NCBI RefSeq assembly: GCF_046546335.1 | Contig: NZ_JBKGYA010000040.1 | DNA: 13,646 bases | Origin: Thiohalospira sp046546335 | Lineage (GTDB): Bacteria > Pseudomonadota > Gammaproteobacteria > Thiohalospirales > Thiohalospiraceae | Strand: one strand, 5' to 3' | Shown here: in pieces, positions 1-6,698 of the stretch | Numbering within the stretch: the first letter of the stretch is position 1 | Layout: the number at the start of each line of letters is the position of its first letter | Notes under the pieces: model-generated | What the model saw: the letters and a program-made list of their open reading frames with translations, nothing else | What the model was told of the DNA's origin: nothing | The model's database searches: none | Program-made: the position numbers and the translations under genes

Positions 1-429
1 CAGCGCGATGCGGTCCTCGGTGACCACCTCCTGAATGGTGCGCTTGGCGAACTCCGAGAGCAGACCGTCATTGATGACCCGCTGCAACCGTTGCGTCGCC
101 TGGGCCTCGATCCCGTTGGTGGAGCGATAGTACTGCACCGGGTCGACGATCTTCCACTTCACGTAGTAGTCGACGACGACATTCTTCTTTTCGCTGGTGA
201 GAAACTGCTGCGGCTCCGCGTCCATTGTGAGAACGCGGTTATCGAACTTGCGCACGTTATTGACCAGCGGGGTCTTGAAGTGGAGGCCGGGCTCATAGTC
301 CGACTCCACGATCTCGCCGAGCCGGAAGAGGAGGGCGTGCTCCCGCTCCTCCACGGTGAACAGCGACAGGGAGACGACGATGAGGCCGAGGATGACGACC
401 ACACCGATGATGGATGTCAGGCGGCCCAT
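1..429 (-). CDS. hflC: HflC, FtsH-protease modulator (partial, 3' end beyond window)
   Basis: This is the inner-membrane SPFH-family partner of HflK; the HflKC complex surrounds and restrains the FtsH protease. The gene begins at ATG 429-427 and runs off the left edge, leaving 143 codons of a protein that is usually about 290-330 residues. Residues 6-24 form a single hydrophobic N-terminal anchor (SIIGVVVILGLIVVSLSLF), followed by the start of the SPFH/band-7 domain (VEEREHALLFRLGEIV, then EPGLHFKTPLV). A GGAGG lies 8 nt upstream, inside the end of hflK. The ATG follows the hflK TAA with no gap (TAAATG), which suggests translational coupling and fits the 1:1 hetero-oligomer. The identification is firm; the C-terminal half cannot be judged from this window. 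Confidence 0.96.
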   Translation of the reverse strand, partial: MGRLTSIIGVVVILGLIVVSLSLFTVEEREHALLFRLGEIVESDYEPGLHFKTPLVNNVRKFDNRVLTMDAEPQQFLTSEKKNVVVDYYVKWKIVDPVQYYRSTNGIEAQATQRLQRVINDGLLSEFAKRTIQEVVTEDRIAL

Positions 430-1635
430 TTAACGCACCTCCCGGCTACGCTGCTGAGTGGGGTTGCGCGGGCTGGAATCCCCGGAACTGCTGTCGCTGT
501 TGCCCGAGGGGAGGTTGGGCACGCCCGAACCGGAGGCATCGCTGGAACTACCGTCGCTCCCCCCGCCGGAACTCCCCTGCATCATCTTCTCCAGCGGCAG
601 ATACATGAGGTTCCCGCTGCCATCGACGTCGACCATGACCTTGCCGACCTCGCTCATGACACCCTCGAGGGTCTCGAGGTAGAGCCGCTCCCGGGTAACT
701 TCCGGTGCCATCTCGTACTCCTCGAGCACCGCGAGGAAACGGTCGCTCTCACCCTCGGCCTCGGCGACGCGCTGCTGGGCGTAGCCCTCGGCCTCCTCGA
801 TGCGCCGGGAGGCGGTACCCCGGGCCTCCGGGATGATGCCGTTGGCGTAGACCTCCGCTTCGTTGATCAGCCGCTGCTGGTCCTCGCGCGACTTCACGGC
901 ATCGGCAAAGGCGTCCTGGACCTCGTCCGGCGGCTGGGCGCTCTGCATGTTGACGTTGGTCACCAGCAGACCGGCGCCGTAGCTGTCCAGACTGCTCTGG
1001 AGGCGTTCCGAGGCTTGCTGGGCGATCTCGGCACGGCCGGTGGTGATCACCATGTCCAGGGTACTCTTGCCGATGACCTCGCGGATGGCGCTCTCCGCCG
1101 CCTGACGCAGGGTCGCGTCGGGCTCGCGGACGTTGAAAACGAAGTCCTCGGGATCCCCCACCCGGTACTGGATGGAGAACTTGACGTCCACGATGTTCTC
1201 GTCCTGGGTCAGGACGAGTGACTCGTCCGAACCAGCTCCGATCTCGACATTCCGGATCTGGTCGATATCCACCGTTTCCACCGCTTGAATGAAGCGCGGA
1301 TACCAGTGGGGACCTGGTTCAACGGTGCCGTGGTAGGCCCCGAACTGGGAAACCACCCCGCGCTTGCCCTCGTCGATGATATAGATACCGGAGAGCGCCC
1401 AGACCACGACCACCGCCGCGGCGATCAGGCCGAAGGTCTTCGGCGAGGCGCTGGGGGTGTTCATTCCCCCCCCGCCATCGTCACCGCCACTGCCTCCGCC
1501 GCCGAAGAGGCCGCGGAACCTGTTCCGGACCTTGCGGATCACCTCGTCGAGATCGGGCGGGCCCTGATCGTTGCTGGGGCTGCCCCAGGGGTCGCGATCG
1601 CGCCCCCCGGAACCGCCGGGCTCGTTCCACGCCAT
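430..1635 (-). CDS. hflK: HflK, FtsH-protease modulator
   Basis: This 401-residue SPFH-family membrane protein forms the HflKC complex with HflC. Residues 1-65 are a Gly/Pro-rich cytoplasmic segment typical of HflK, including PPDLDEVIRKVRNRFRGLFGGGG. Residues 68-86 are the transmembrane helix (FGLIAAAVVVVWALSGIYI). The SPFH domain follows (DEGKRGVVSQFG, EPGPHWYPRFI), then an Ala/Glu-rich coiled-coil-like stretch (EAEVYANGIIPEARG, RRIEEAEGYAQQRVAEAEGE), and finally a Ser/Gly-rich low-complexity tail. I chose ATG 1635 because it gives the conserved N-terminus and has GGAG 7 nt upstream. The frame stays open to 1743, but those 36 extra residues do not look like HflK and would begin upstream of the candidate promoter. 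A sigma-70-like promoter lies in the 119-nt gap after hflX, so hflKC can probably be transcribed independently. Confidence 0.97.
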   Translation of the reverse strand: MAWNEPGGSGGRDRDPWGSPSNDQGPPDLDEVIRKVRNRFRGLFGGGGSGGDDGGGGMNTPSASPKTFGLIAAAVVVVWALSGIYIIDEGKRGVVSQFGAYHGTVEPGPHWYPRFIQAVETVDIDQIRNVEIGAGSDESLVLTQDENIVDVKFSIQYRVGDPEDFVFNVREPDATLRQAAESAIREVIGKSTLDMVITTGRAEIAQQASERLQSSLDSYGAGLLVTNVNMQSAQPPDEVQDAFADAVKSREDQQRLINEAEVYANGIIPEARGTASRRIEEAEGYAQQRVAEAEGESDRFLAVLEEYEMAPEVTRERLYLETLEGVMSEVGKVMVDVDGSGNLMYLPLEKMMQGSSGGGSDGSSSDASGSGVPNLPSGNSDSSSGDSSPRNPTQQRSREVR

Positions 1636-1690
1636 GTCGGACTCCGTTGCGGTGTCGATGCGGCCGGACGTCGTTCGTCCGAGCCGACAG

Positions 1691-1719
1691 ATTCTAGGTA
1701 GCCTGGCCGCGACCCGCAA
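1691..1719 (-). promoter_or_regulatory. Candidate sigma-70 promoter for hflKC
   Basis: On the minus strand, TTGCGG (1719-1714) and TAGAAT (1696-1691) are separated by exactly 17 bp. The -10 matches TATAAT at five of six positions. Transcription would start near 1684, about 49 nt before the hflK ATG. A short CCCGC/GCGGG inverted repeat (1713-1725) overlaps the -35. It has no T-tract, so I do not call it a terminator of hflX. The site is visible in the sequence; its activity is inferred. Confidence 0.55.
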
Positions 1720-1754
1720 GGCGGGCCGGGGTCCGATCGGCACTCAGTGGGCCC

Positions 1755-3029
1755 TCAGGTCCCGGTTTCCAGGCCTTCCTGGCAACCCAGGCGCTCGAGT
1801 TCCCGTCGAGGCAGCTCCACATCCAGCCGGAACTGCCCATCATCGTCCACCTGCTCGCTGCGCACCACCCCCACCTCGTAGAGGCGCGAACGCAGCCGCC
1901 CCTGCTCCGGACCCAGGGTGAAGGCGCGATGGACCCGGTCCCCCGCCAGCCGCTCGGTAAGCGCCGCCCGCAGGGCGTCCATGCCGGCCCCCGTGGCGGC
2001 ACTGACCCGGACCCGGACCGGTCGCCCCGAATCGTCCCGCTCGATGGCCGCACGCTCCGCCTCGGCGGGGGCGAGGTCGATCTTGTTGAAGACCTCCAGC
2101 TGCGGGACCTCGTCGGCCCCGATCTCCCGAAGGACCTCGGCCACATCGGAGCGGCGCTCGTCCCGGTCCGGGTCGGCGGCGTCGATGACGTGGAGCAGGA
2201 GGGTGGACTGACGGGTCTCCTGAAGGGTGGAGCGGAAGGCGGCCACCAGCTCGTGGGGGAGCTGGCGGATGAAGCCGACGGTATCCGCCACCACCGCATC
2301 CGGACCCTCGGGGAGAGCCAGCTTGCGCAGGGTCGCATCCAGGGTGGCAAAGAGCTGATCGGCAGTAAAGCCGCCGGCATCGGTGAGCCGGTTGAAGAGC
2401 GTCGACTTGCCGGCGTTGGTATAGCCCACCAGGGAGACCACCGGCAGCTCCGCCCGCTGGCGGCCCCGACGACCCTCGGCGCGCTGGCGGTCGACCTTCT
2501 CCAGCCGCCGCTCGAGCTGCTTGATGCGCTCCCCCAGCAGGCGACGGTCGGTCTCCAGCTGGGTCTCGCCGGGCCCGCGCTGGCCGATGCCGCCCTTCTG
2601 CCGCTCCAGGTGGGTCCAGCCGCGCACCAGGCGCGTGGCCAGGTGGCGCAGCTGGGCCAGTTCCACCTGGAGCTTGCCCTCGTGGGAGCGGGCCCGCTGG
2701 GCGAAGATGTCGAGGATCAGGCCGGTGCGATCGAGGGTGCGGCAGCCGAGCGCCTGCTCGATGTTGCGCTCCTGGGCCGGGGAGAGGGCGTGGTCCACCA
2801 GGACCAGCTCGATGCCCTGCTCGGCCACCATCTCCCGGATCTCCTCCAGCTTGCCGGAGCCCACGAAGTAGCGCGGGTCGGGCCGGCGACGCCGGGCGTG
2901 GATCTCGGTGACGCTGTCGGCCCCGGCGGAGCGGGCCAGCTCGGTGAACTCCTCGCTGGTATCCGGCTCCCCCTCCAGGGCCACATGGACGAGCAGGGCG
3001 CGCTCCCCGGCGCGCGGGCGCTCAAGCAA
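1755..3029 (-). CDS. hflX: HflX, ribosome-associated GTPase
   Basis: This 424-residue TRAFAC-class GTPase splits stalled or stressed 70S ribosomes in species where it has been studied. The N-terminal HflX domain (about residues 1-170) carries the family signatures PRYFVGSGK (52-60), LSPAQERNIE (82-91), RTGLILDIFAQRARSHEGK (101-119) and GPGETQLETDRR (152-163). The GTPase motifs are in order: G1 GYTNAGKST (202-210), switch I FATLDATLR (227-235), G3 DTVGF (249-253), G4 NKID (315-318) and G5 SA (343-344). It begins at TTG, because MLERPRAGERALLVHV aligns with the normal HflX N-terminus and a GGAGG lies 7 nt upstream; the next in-frame ATG is at codon 67. It starts 20 nt after hfq, probably in the same transcript. 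The length is normal. Confidence 0.97.
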   Translation of the reverse strand: MLERPRAGERALLVHVALEGEPDTSEEFTELARSAGADSVTEIHARRRRPDPRYFVGSGKLEEIREMVAEQGIELVLVDHALSPAQERNIEQALGCRTLDRTGLILDIFAQRARSHEGKLQVELAQLRHLATRLVRGWTHLERQKGGIGQRGPGETQLETDRRLLGERIKQLERRLEKVDRQRAEGRRGRQRAELPVVSLVGYTNAGKSTLFNRLTDAGGFTADQLFATLDATLRKLALPEGPDAVVADTVGFIRQLPHELVAAFRSTLQETRQSTLLLHVIDAADPDRDERRSDVAEVLREIGADEVPQLEVFNKIDLAPAEAERAAIERDDSGRPVRVRVSAATGAGMDALRAALTERLAGDRVHRAFTLGPEQGRLRSRLYEVGVVRSEQVDDDGQFRLDVELPRRELERLGCQEGLETGT

Positions 3030-3036
3030 GGGGCGG

Positions 3037-3041
3037 CCTCC
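3037..3041 (-). promoter_or_regulatory. Shine-Dalgarno site that fixes the TTG start of hflX
   Basis: GGAGG on the minus strand is followed by a 7-nt spacer and TTG (3029-3027). No ATG or GTG in this frame gives a full-length HflX N-terminus, so this site and the aligned N-terminal residues together decide a non-ATG start. Confidence 0.8.
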
Positions 3042-3049
3042 GGGGGTGG

Positions 3050-3316
3050 TCAGCCATTCCCTTCCTCGGCCTCGCCGCCCTCCTCTTCACCGGGGGCGCC
3101 GGTGTTGAGCTTCACCGCACGGGCGGGGACGATGGTGGAGATGGCGTGCTTGTAGACCATCTGGCTGACGGTGTTGCGCAGCAGCACCACGAACTGGTCG
3201 AAGGACTCCACCTGCCCCTGCAGCTTGATGCCGTTGACCAGGTAGATGGAAACCGGCACCCGCTCCTTGCGCAGGGCGTTCAGGAAGGGGTCTTGCAGCG
3301 CTTGGCCCTTGCTCAT
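3050..3316 (-). CDS. hfq: Hfq, RNA chaperone
   Basis: This is the hexameric Sm-like protein that pairs small regulatory RNAs with mRNAs. It has 88 residues. The conserved core is complete: N-terminal Q8/D9 with F11, the arginine-rich rim around R16-K17-E18-R19, Sm1 YLVNGIKLQGQVESFDQFVVLL, and the Sm2 proximal-face motif Y55-K56-H57 in QMVYKHAIS. The tail after about residue 66 is short and ends in an acidic stretch (GEEEGGEAEEGNG). Acidic tail tips of Hfq are known to compete with RNA for the rim in E. coli. The ATG at 3316 gives the canonical start MSKGQALQDPFL and has GGAG 9 nt upstream; an open frame continues to 3433 but its 39 extra residues are not Hfq-like. It sits between miaA and hflX, as in other gammaproteobacteria. 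Confidence 0.98.
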   Translation of the reverse strand: MSKGQALQDPFLNALRKERVPVSIYLVNGIKLQGQVESFDQFVVLLRNTVSQMVYKHAISTIVPARAVKLNTGAPGEEEGGEAEEGNG

Positions 3317-3416
3317 TCTGACAGGCTCCGTATTGTTGTGTAAGAAATCGGGTACTCGATGGACCGCGACCGATGGCCACGGTTCCCAAGGGTCCACTTT
3401 CCCTGTGACCCGACCG

Positions 3417-3425
3417 ATGCTAGCA
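3417..3425 (-). promoter_or_regulatory. Candidate extended -10 promoter for hfq
   Basis: The 138-nt gap between the miaA stop (3455) and the hfq start (3316) contains TGCTAGCAT on the minus strand, an extended -10 pattern (TGN followed by TAGCAT). No good -35 lies 16-18 bp upstream. Transcription from here would leave a leader of about 94 nt before hfq. The evidence is weak, but the gap is long for an otherwise compact cluster. Confidence 0.3.
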
Positions 3426-3454
3426 CACTCCATGCCGGCGACGGTGGAGGGTCC

Positions 3455-4444
3455 TCAGGTAATGGCACCGATACCCAGCCATTTCAAGGTCCGTTCCACG
3501 CCCTCCCCGGCCGCCGGGTCCAGCCAGTAGACACCGGACTCCCGGCGCAGCCAGGTGAGCTGGCGCCGGGCCAGCTGGCGCGTGGCCGCGATCCCCTGCT
3601 CCACCATGGTGGCGTAGTCCACCTCCCCCTCAAGATAGGCCAGGACCTGGCGATAGCCCACCATGCGCAGGACCGGGCTGCCCCGTTCCAGATCACTCCG
3701 GGCCCGCAGCGCGGCCACCTCCTCCACCAGCCCCTGTTCGAGCATGGCGTGGAAGCGCGCCTCGATGCGCCGGTGCAGTTCCGCCCGCTCGGCGGGCGCC
3801 ACGGCAATCTTCACCGGCTCCACGGGCAATGGTTCGGCGGCGTTCTCCGCGTACCACGCCGATGGCGCCCGGCCGGTGGTCTCCAGGATCTCCAGGGCGC
3901 GCTGGATGCGCTGGGGGTCGTTGGGGTGGATGCGCTGCCCCGATTCCGGGTCGGCGGCCGCCAGCCGCTGGTGCAGGGCCGCCCATCCCTGTTCCGCCGC
4001 CTCCGCCTCCAGCCGCTGGCGCACGGCGGCGTCCGCCGGCGGCAGGGGGTCGAGGCCGTGGAGCAGGGCGCGGAAGTAGAGCATGGTCCCGCCCACCAGC
4101 AGCGGACGCCGCCCCGCTGCCGCCAGCTCGTCCATGGCGGCCAGGGCCTCCGCCCGGAACTCGGCGGCGGAATAGCCCTGGGCCGGGTCGCGGATGTCCA
4201 GCAGCCGGTGGGGGGCCTCGGCCAGGGTGGCGGCATCCGGCTTGGCGGTGCCGATATCCAGGCCGCGATAGACCTGGGCGGAGTCGACGCTGATGATGGC
4301 CCCGACCCCGCGGCGGACCAGCTCCACCGCGAGCCCGGTCTTGCCGGAGGCGGTGGGCCCCATGAGGAAGACCGGTCGCAGGGCCGGGTCGGTCTGCCAG
4401 GCCTGGCGGCCTGCCGGGGCAGGGCTGCCGCTACTGGCGGTCAC
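3455..4444 (-). CDS. miaA: MiaA, tRNA dimethylallyltransferase
   Basis: MiaA transfers a dimethylallyl group to N6 of adenosine 37 in tRNAs that read UNN codons. The 329-residue product carries the P-loop GPTASGKT (29-36), DSAQVYRG (54-61) with GLDIGTAKPD, APHRLLDIRDP, the substrate-contacting segment LLVGGTMLYFRALL, IHPNDPQRIQRALE and the C-terminal GYRQVLAYLEGE and ATRQLARRQLTWLR. The start is GTG 4444-4442, which overlaps the htpG stop by 14 nt; an AGGA precedes it by about 5 nt. The only nearby ATG falls immediately before the P-loop and would delete the first beta strand. The overlap with htpG implies translational coupling. The N-terminal lead-in is about a dozen residues longer than in E. 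coli. Identification is certain; the exact start is slightly less so. Confidence 0.96.
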   Translation of the reverse strand: MTASSGSPAPAGRQAWQTDPALRPVFLMGPTASGKTGLAVELVRRGVGAIISVDSAQVYRGLDIGTAKPDAATLAEAPHRLLDIRDPAQGYSAAEFRAEALAAMDELAAAGRRPLLVGGTMLYFRALLHGLDPLPPADAAVRQRLEAEAAEQGWAALHQRLAAADPESGQRIHPNDPQRIQRALEILETTGRAPSAWYAENAAEPLPVEPVKIAVAPAERAELHRRIEARFHAMLEQGLVEEVAALRARSDLERGSPVLRMVGYRQVLAYLEGEVDYATMVEQGIAATRQLARRQLTWLRRESGVYWLDPAAGEGVERTLKWLGIGAIT

Positions 4445-6341
4445 CGCCGTCCTGGATCTCCAGCAGCAGGGCGTTGAGCCGCCCCACGAAGCCGGCCGGC
4501 TCCTCCAGCTGCCCCCCCTCGGCGAGCACCGCCTGGTCGAAGAGGACGTGGGTCCAGTCCTCGAAGCGCTGGCCCTCCGGCTCGGCCTCCAGCCGCTTTA
4601 CCAGCGGGTGGTCGGGGTTGAGCTCCAGCCACGGCGGGGTATGCGGCACCTCCTGGCCGGCGGCCCGGAGCATGCGCTCCAGGTTGGTGGACAGGGCGTT
4701 CTCGTCGGCGACCAGGCAGGCGGGGGAGTCGGTGAGGCGGTGGCTGGCGCGCACCCCCTTCACCCGCTCGCCCAGGACCTTCTCCACCCGCTCGCCGAGG
4801 TCGCCCAGCCGCTGCTGGGCCTCCTCCTTCTCCTGCTCCTCGTCGGTGCCCTCCTCGCCCAGATCGCTGAGGTCGACGTCGCCCTTGGTCACCGAGGCGA
4901 AGGGGATCTCCTTGTACCGGGTGAGGTTGGCCATGAGCCACTCGTCCACCCGATCCGAGAGGAGCAGCACCTCGACGTCCTTCTTGCGGAAGACCTCCAG
5001 GTGGGGGCTGGCCGCGGCCGCGGCATGGCTCTCGGCGGTGATGTAGTAGATGGCCTTCTGGCCCTCGTGCATGCGTTCGATATAGTCGTCCAGGGAGACG
5101 GTCTGCTCCGCCCCCTCGCCCCTGGTGGAGGCGAAGCGCAGGAGCCCGGCCAGCCGCTCCTGGTTGGCGAAGTCCTCGCCGGGGCCCTCCTTCATGACGG
5201 CGCCGAACTGGCCCCAGAAGGCGGCGTAGTTCTCCGGCTCGTCCTTGGCCATGGATTCCAGCCGATCCAGGACGCGCTTCACCGCGCCGGCGCGGATGGA
5301 CTCGGTGATCTTGCTGCTCTGCAGGATCTCCCGGGAGACGTTGAGCGGGAGGTCGGCGGAGTCCACCACGCCGCGGACGAAGCGCAGGTAGTGGGGCAAC
5401 AGCTGCTGGGAGTCCTCCAGGATGAAGACGCGGCGGACGTAGAGCTTGAGGCCGTGACGCTGCTCCCGCTCCCAGAGGTCGAAGGGCGCCCGCTGGGGGA
5501 TGTAGAGCAGCAGGGTGTACTCGAGCTTGCCCTCCACCCGTGCGTGGATCCAGGTGAGCGGGTCCTCGAAGTCGTGGGCGACGTGCTTGTAGAAGCCCTT
5601 GTACTCCTCCTCGCCGATCTCGTTGCGCGGCCGGGTCCACAGGGCCGAGGCCTGGTTCACCGTCTCCCACTCGCTGCGGTCCGGCCCCTCCTCGCCCTGC
5701 TTGGGCATGCGGATGGGCAGGCCGATGTGGTCGGACCAGGTGCGGATGATGTGGCGCAGCCGCATGCCCTCGAGGAATTCATCCTCGCCCTCGCGCAGGT
5801 GGAGGGTGATGCGGGTGCCGCGCTCGGGCCGTTCGATGGTCTCCAGGGTGTACTCGCCCTCGCCGTCGCTCTCCCAGCGCACGCCGTGCTCGGCGCCCAT
5901 GCCGGCGCGGCGGCTCTCCACCGTCACCCGGTCGGCGACGATGAAGGCGGAGTAGAAGCCGACGCCGAACTGGCCGATGAGCTCGGCGTCGCGGGCCTGA
6001 TCGCCGGTGAGCTGGTCGACGAAGGCGCGCGTCCCCGAGCGGGCGATGGTGCCGATGTTCTCCACCACGTCGTCCCGGGACATGCCGATGCCGTTGTCGG
6101 TGACACTCACGGTGCGCGCCTCGGGGTCGTAGTCCACCTCGATGCGCAGCTCCTCGTCGCCCTCCCACAGCGCCTCGTCGGCGATCGCCTCGAAGCGGAG
6201 CTTGTCGGCGGCGTCGGCGCCGTTGGAGATGAGCTCGCGCAGGAAGATCTCCTTGCTGGAGTAGAGCGAGTGGATCATCAGGTGGAGGAGCTGGCTCACC
6301 TCCGCCTGGAAACTGTGGGTCTCCTGCTGTTCACCGGCCAT
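4431..6341 (-). CDS. htpG: HtpG, Hsp90-family molecular chaperone
   Basis: This is a cytosolic ATP-dependent Hsp90 chaperone of 636 residues (624 in E. coli). The GHKL ATPase domain shows catalytic E35 and N40/D43 in EIFLRELISNGADAADKLRF, D82-N-G-I-G-M87, the lid-region ARSGT, and GQFGVGFYSAFIV (123-135). The middle domain includes YKGFYKHVAHDFEDPLTWIH, LYVRRVFILED and the catalytic-loop region DLPLNVSREILQ. The C-terminal dimerisation domain ends at 4431. I chose ATG 6341 because it gives MAGEQQETHSFQAEV, the normal Hsp90 start, with a GGGGAG just upstream; the frame is open to 6464 but the extra 41 residues are not conserved and cross the promoter. It heads the miaA-hfq-hfl cluster in the place where mutL usually lies, and a sigma-32-like promoter precedes it. 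Confidence 0.98.
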   Translation of the reverse strand: MAGEQQETHSFQAEVSQLLHLMIHSLYSSKEIFLRELISNGADAADKLRFEAIADEALWEGDEELRIEVDYDPEARTVSVTDNGIGMSRDDVVENIGTIARSGTRAFVDQLTGDQARDAELIGQFGVGFYSAFIVADRVTVESRRAGMGAEHGVRWESDGEGEYTLETIERPERGTRITLHLREGEDEFLEGMRLRHIIRTWSDHIGLPIRMPKQGEEGPDRSEWETVNQASALWTRPRNEIGEEEYKGFYKHVAHDFEDPLTWIHARVEGKLEYTLLLYIPQRAPFDLWEREQRHGLKLYVRRVFILEDSQQLLPHYLRFVRGVVDSADLPLNVSREILQSSKITESIRAGAVKRVLDRLESMAKDEPENYAAFWGQFGAVMKEGPGEDFANQERLAGLLRFASTRGEGAEQTVSLDDYIERMHEGQKAIYYITAESHAAAAASPHLEVFRKKDVEVLLLSDRVDEWLMANLTRYKEIPFASVTKGDVDLSDLGEEGTDEEQEKEEAQQRLGDLGERVEKVLGERVKGVRASHRLTDSPACLVADENALSTNLERMLRAAGQEVPHTPPWLELNPDHPLVKRLEAEPEGQRFEDWTHVLFDQAVLAEGGQLEEPAGFVGRLNALLLEIQDGGDRQ

Positions 6342-6385
6342 GGTTCTCCCCGTGTCGGTCTTCTGGTTGGCGTGACGATTTCCGG

Positions 6386-6404
6386 CGGGGCGGCGACCGC
6401 CCCG
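6386..6404 (-). promoter_or_regulatory. GC-rich hairpin in the htpG 5' leader
   Basis: CGGGGCGG (6386-6393), loop CGA, CCGCCCCG (6397-6404) form a perfect 8-bp stem with a 3-nt loop. It lies close to the predicted 5' end of the heat-shock transcript and ends about 45 nt before the htpG ATG, so it does not mask the ribosome-binding site. A leader-stabilising role is possible. Its stem is too GC-rich to melt like a thermometer. Confidence 0.45.
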
Positions 6405-6415
6405 GAACGTCGGCG

Positions 6416-6444
6416 ATGTGGGGGCGGCGTTTCGGGAGTTCAAC
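6416..6444 (-). promoter_or_regulatory. Candidate sigma-32 (heat-shock) promoter for htpG
   Basis: On the minus strand, GTTGAA (6444-6439) is followed by a 15-bp spacer and CCCCACAT (6423-6416). The sigma-32 consensus is roughly CTTGAA, 13-17 bp, CCCCATNT: the -35 matches five of six positions, the -10 matches all but one defined position, and the spacing is standard. Transcription would start near 6409 and give a leader of about 68 nt. htpG is a classical sigma-32 gene in E. coli, which supports the call. Confidence 0.6.
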
Positions 6445-6459
6445 CCTTGGCCGCTTTTC

Positions 6460-6580
6460 GTCATTCCCGTGAAGGCGGGAATCCCGGGAAAGGAGCACCC
6501 ACAGGGACCGGCTCACGGTCCTGTCCGCGAGGTTCCGGGTCCGTGCTGCGCACGGCCCGGAACGACGGAATCCGGATGAC
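6460..6580. repeat. Composite palindromic intergenic repeat with dRS3-like motif
   Basis: The element begins GTCATTCC and ends GGATGAC, short imperfect terminal inverted repeats. It holds three hairpins: ATTCCC-N8-GGGAAT at 6463-6482, which exactly fits the neisserial dRS3 pattern; ACAGGGACCG/CGGTCCTGT at 6501-6524 (one bulged base); and TTCCGGGTCCGTGC/GCACGGCCCGGAA at 6533-6562 (13 bp, one bulged T, loop TGC). Palindromes of the GTCATTCCCG...CGGGAAT type are dispersed in many proteobacterial genomes. That this is a multicopy repeat here is inferred from its form, since only one copy is in the window. Confidence 0.55.
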
Positions 6581-6638
6581 CCGGCCCCGGCCTCCCCTTC
6601 AGTCAGTTCCCTTCCGCCAGACCTTGACCACTCCCCGT

Positions 6639-6668
6639 CTGACCGGATGGCGAGGTGCCTGCTACGAT
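6639..6668 (+). promoter_or_regulatory. Candidate sigma-70 promoter for pgm
   Basis: CTGACC (6639-6644), an 18-bp spacer and TACGAT (6663-6668) form a sigma-70-like promoter. The -10 is preceded by TGC, an extended -10 element. Transcription would start near 6675, about 24 nt before the pgm ATG. A better-looking TTGACC at 6624-6629 has no -10 at the right distance. Confidence 0.45.
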
Positions 6669-6698
6669 GGACGCACCAACAACGCCGAGGGAACCTCC

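Larger units (their letters stand above)
6342..6698. other. Divergent intergenic region htpG/pgm
   Basis: This 357-bp spacer is the only long non-coding stretch in the window. From left to right it holds the htpG leader with a GC-rich hairpin (6386-6404), a sigma-32-like htpG promoter (6416-6444), a composite palindromic repeat (about 6460-6580) and a sigma-70-like pgm promoter (6639-6668). I see no small gene with a ribosome-binding site and no RNA gene here. Open frames that cross it are extensions or antisense frames of htpG and pgm. Confidence 0.8.

Noticed and set aside
1713..1725. Intrinsic terminator after hflX (CCCGC-AAG-GCGGG)
   Set aside because: The stem is only 5 bp, there is no T-tract, and it overlaps the -35 of the candidate hflK promoter.
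3317..3433. Possible 39-residue N-terminal extension of Hfq
   Set aside because: Hfq begins MSKGQ/MAKGQ in its relatives, the ribosome-binding site fits ATG 3316, and the extension would cover the candidate promoter.
4431..4444. Frameshift or fusion between htpG and miaA suggested by their overlap
   Set aside because: Both proteins have complete conserved ends. A 14-bp overlap with a GTG restart is normal translational coupling.
6342..6464. Possible 41-residue N-terminal extension of HtpG
   Set aside because: It is not conserved, has no Shine-Dalgarno, and crosses the sigma-32-like promoter and repeat.
4293..6698. Very long plus-strand open frame running antisense through htpG into pgm
   Set aside because: GC-rich third positions suppress stops on the opposite strand. 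The antisense part has no family signature, while htpG on the minus strand is fully conserved; only the part from 6699 is real (pgm).
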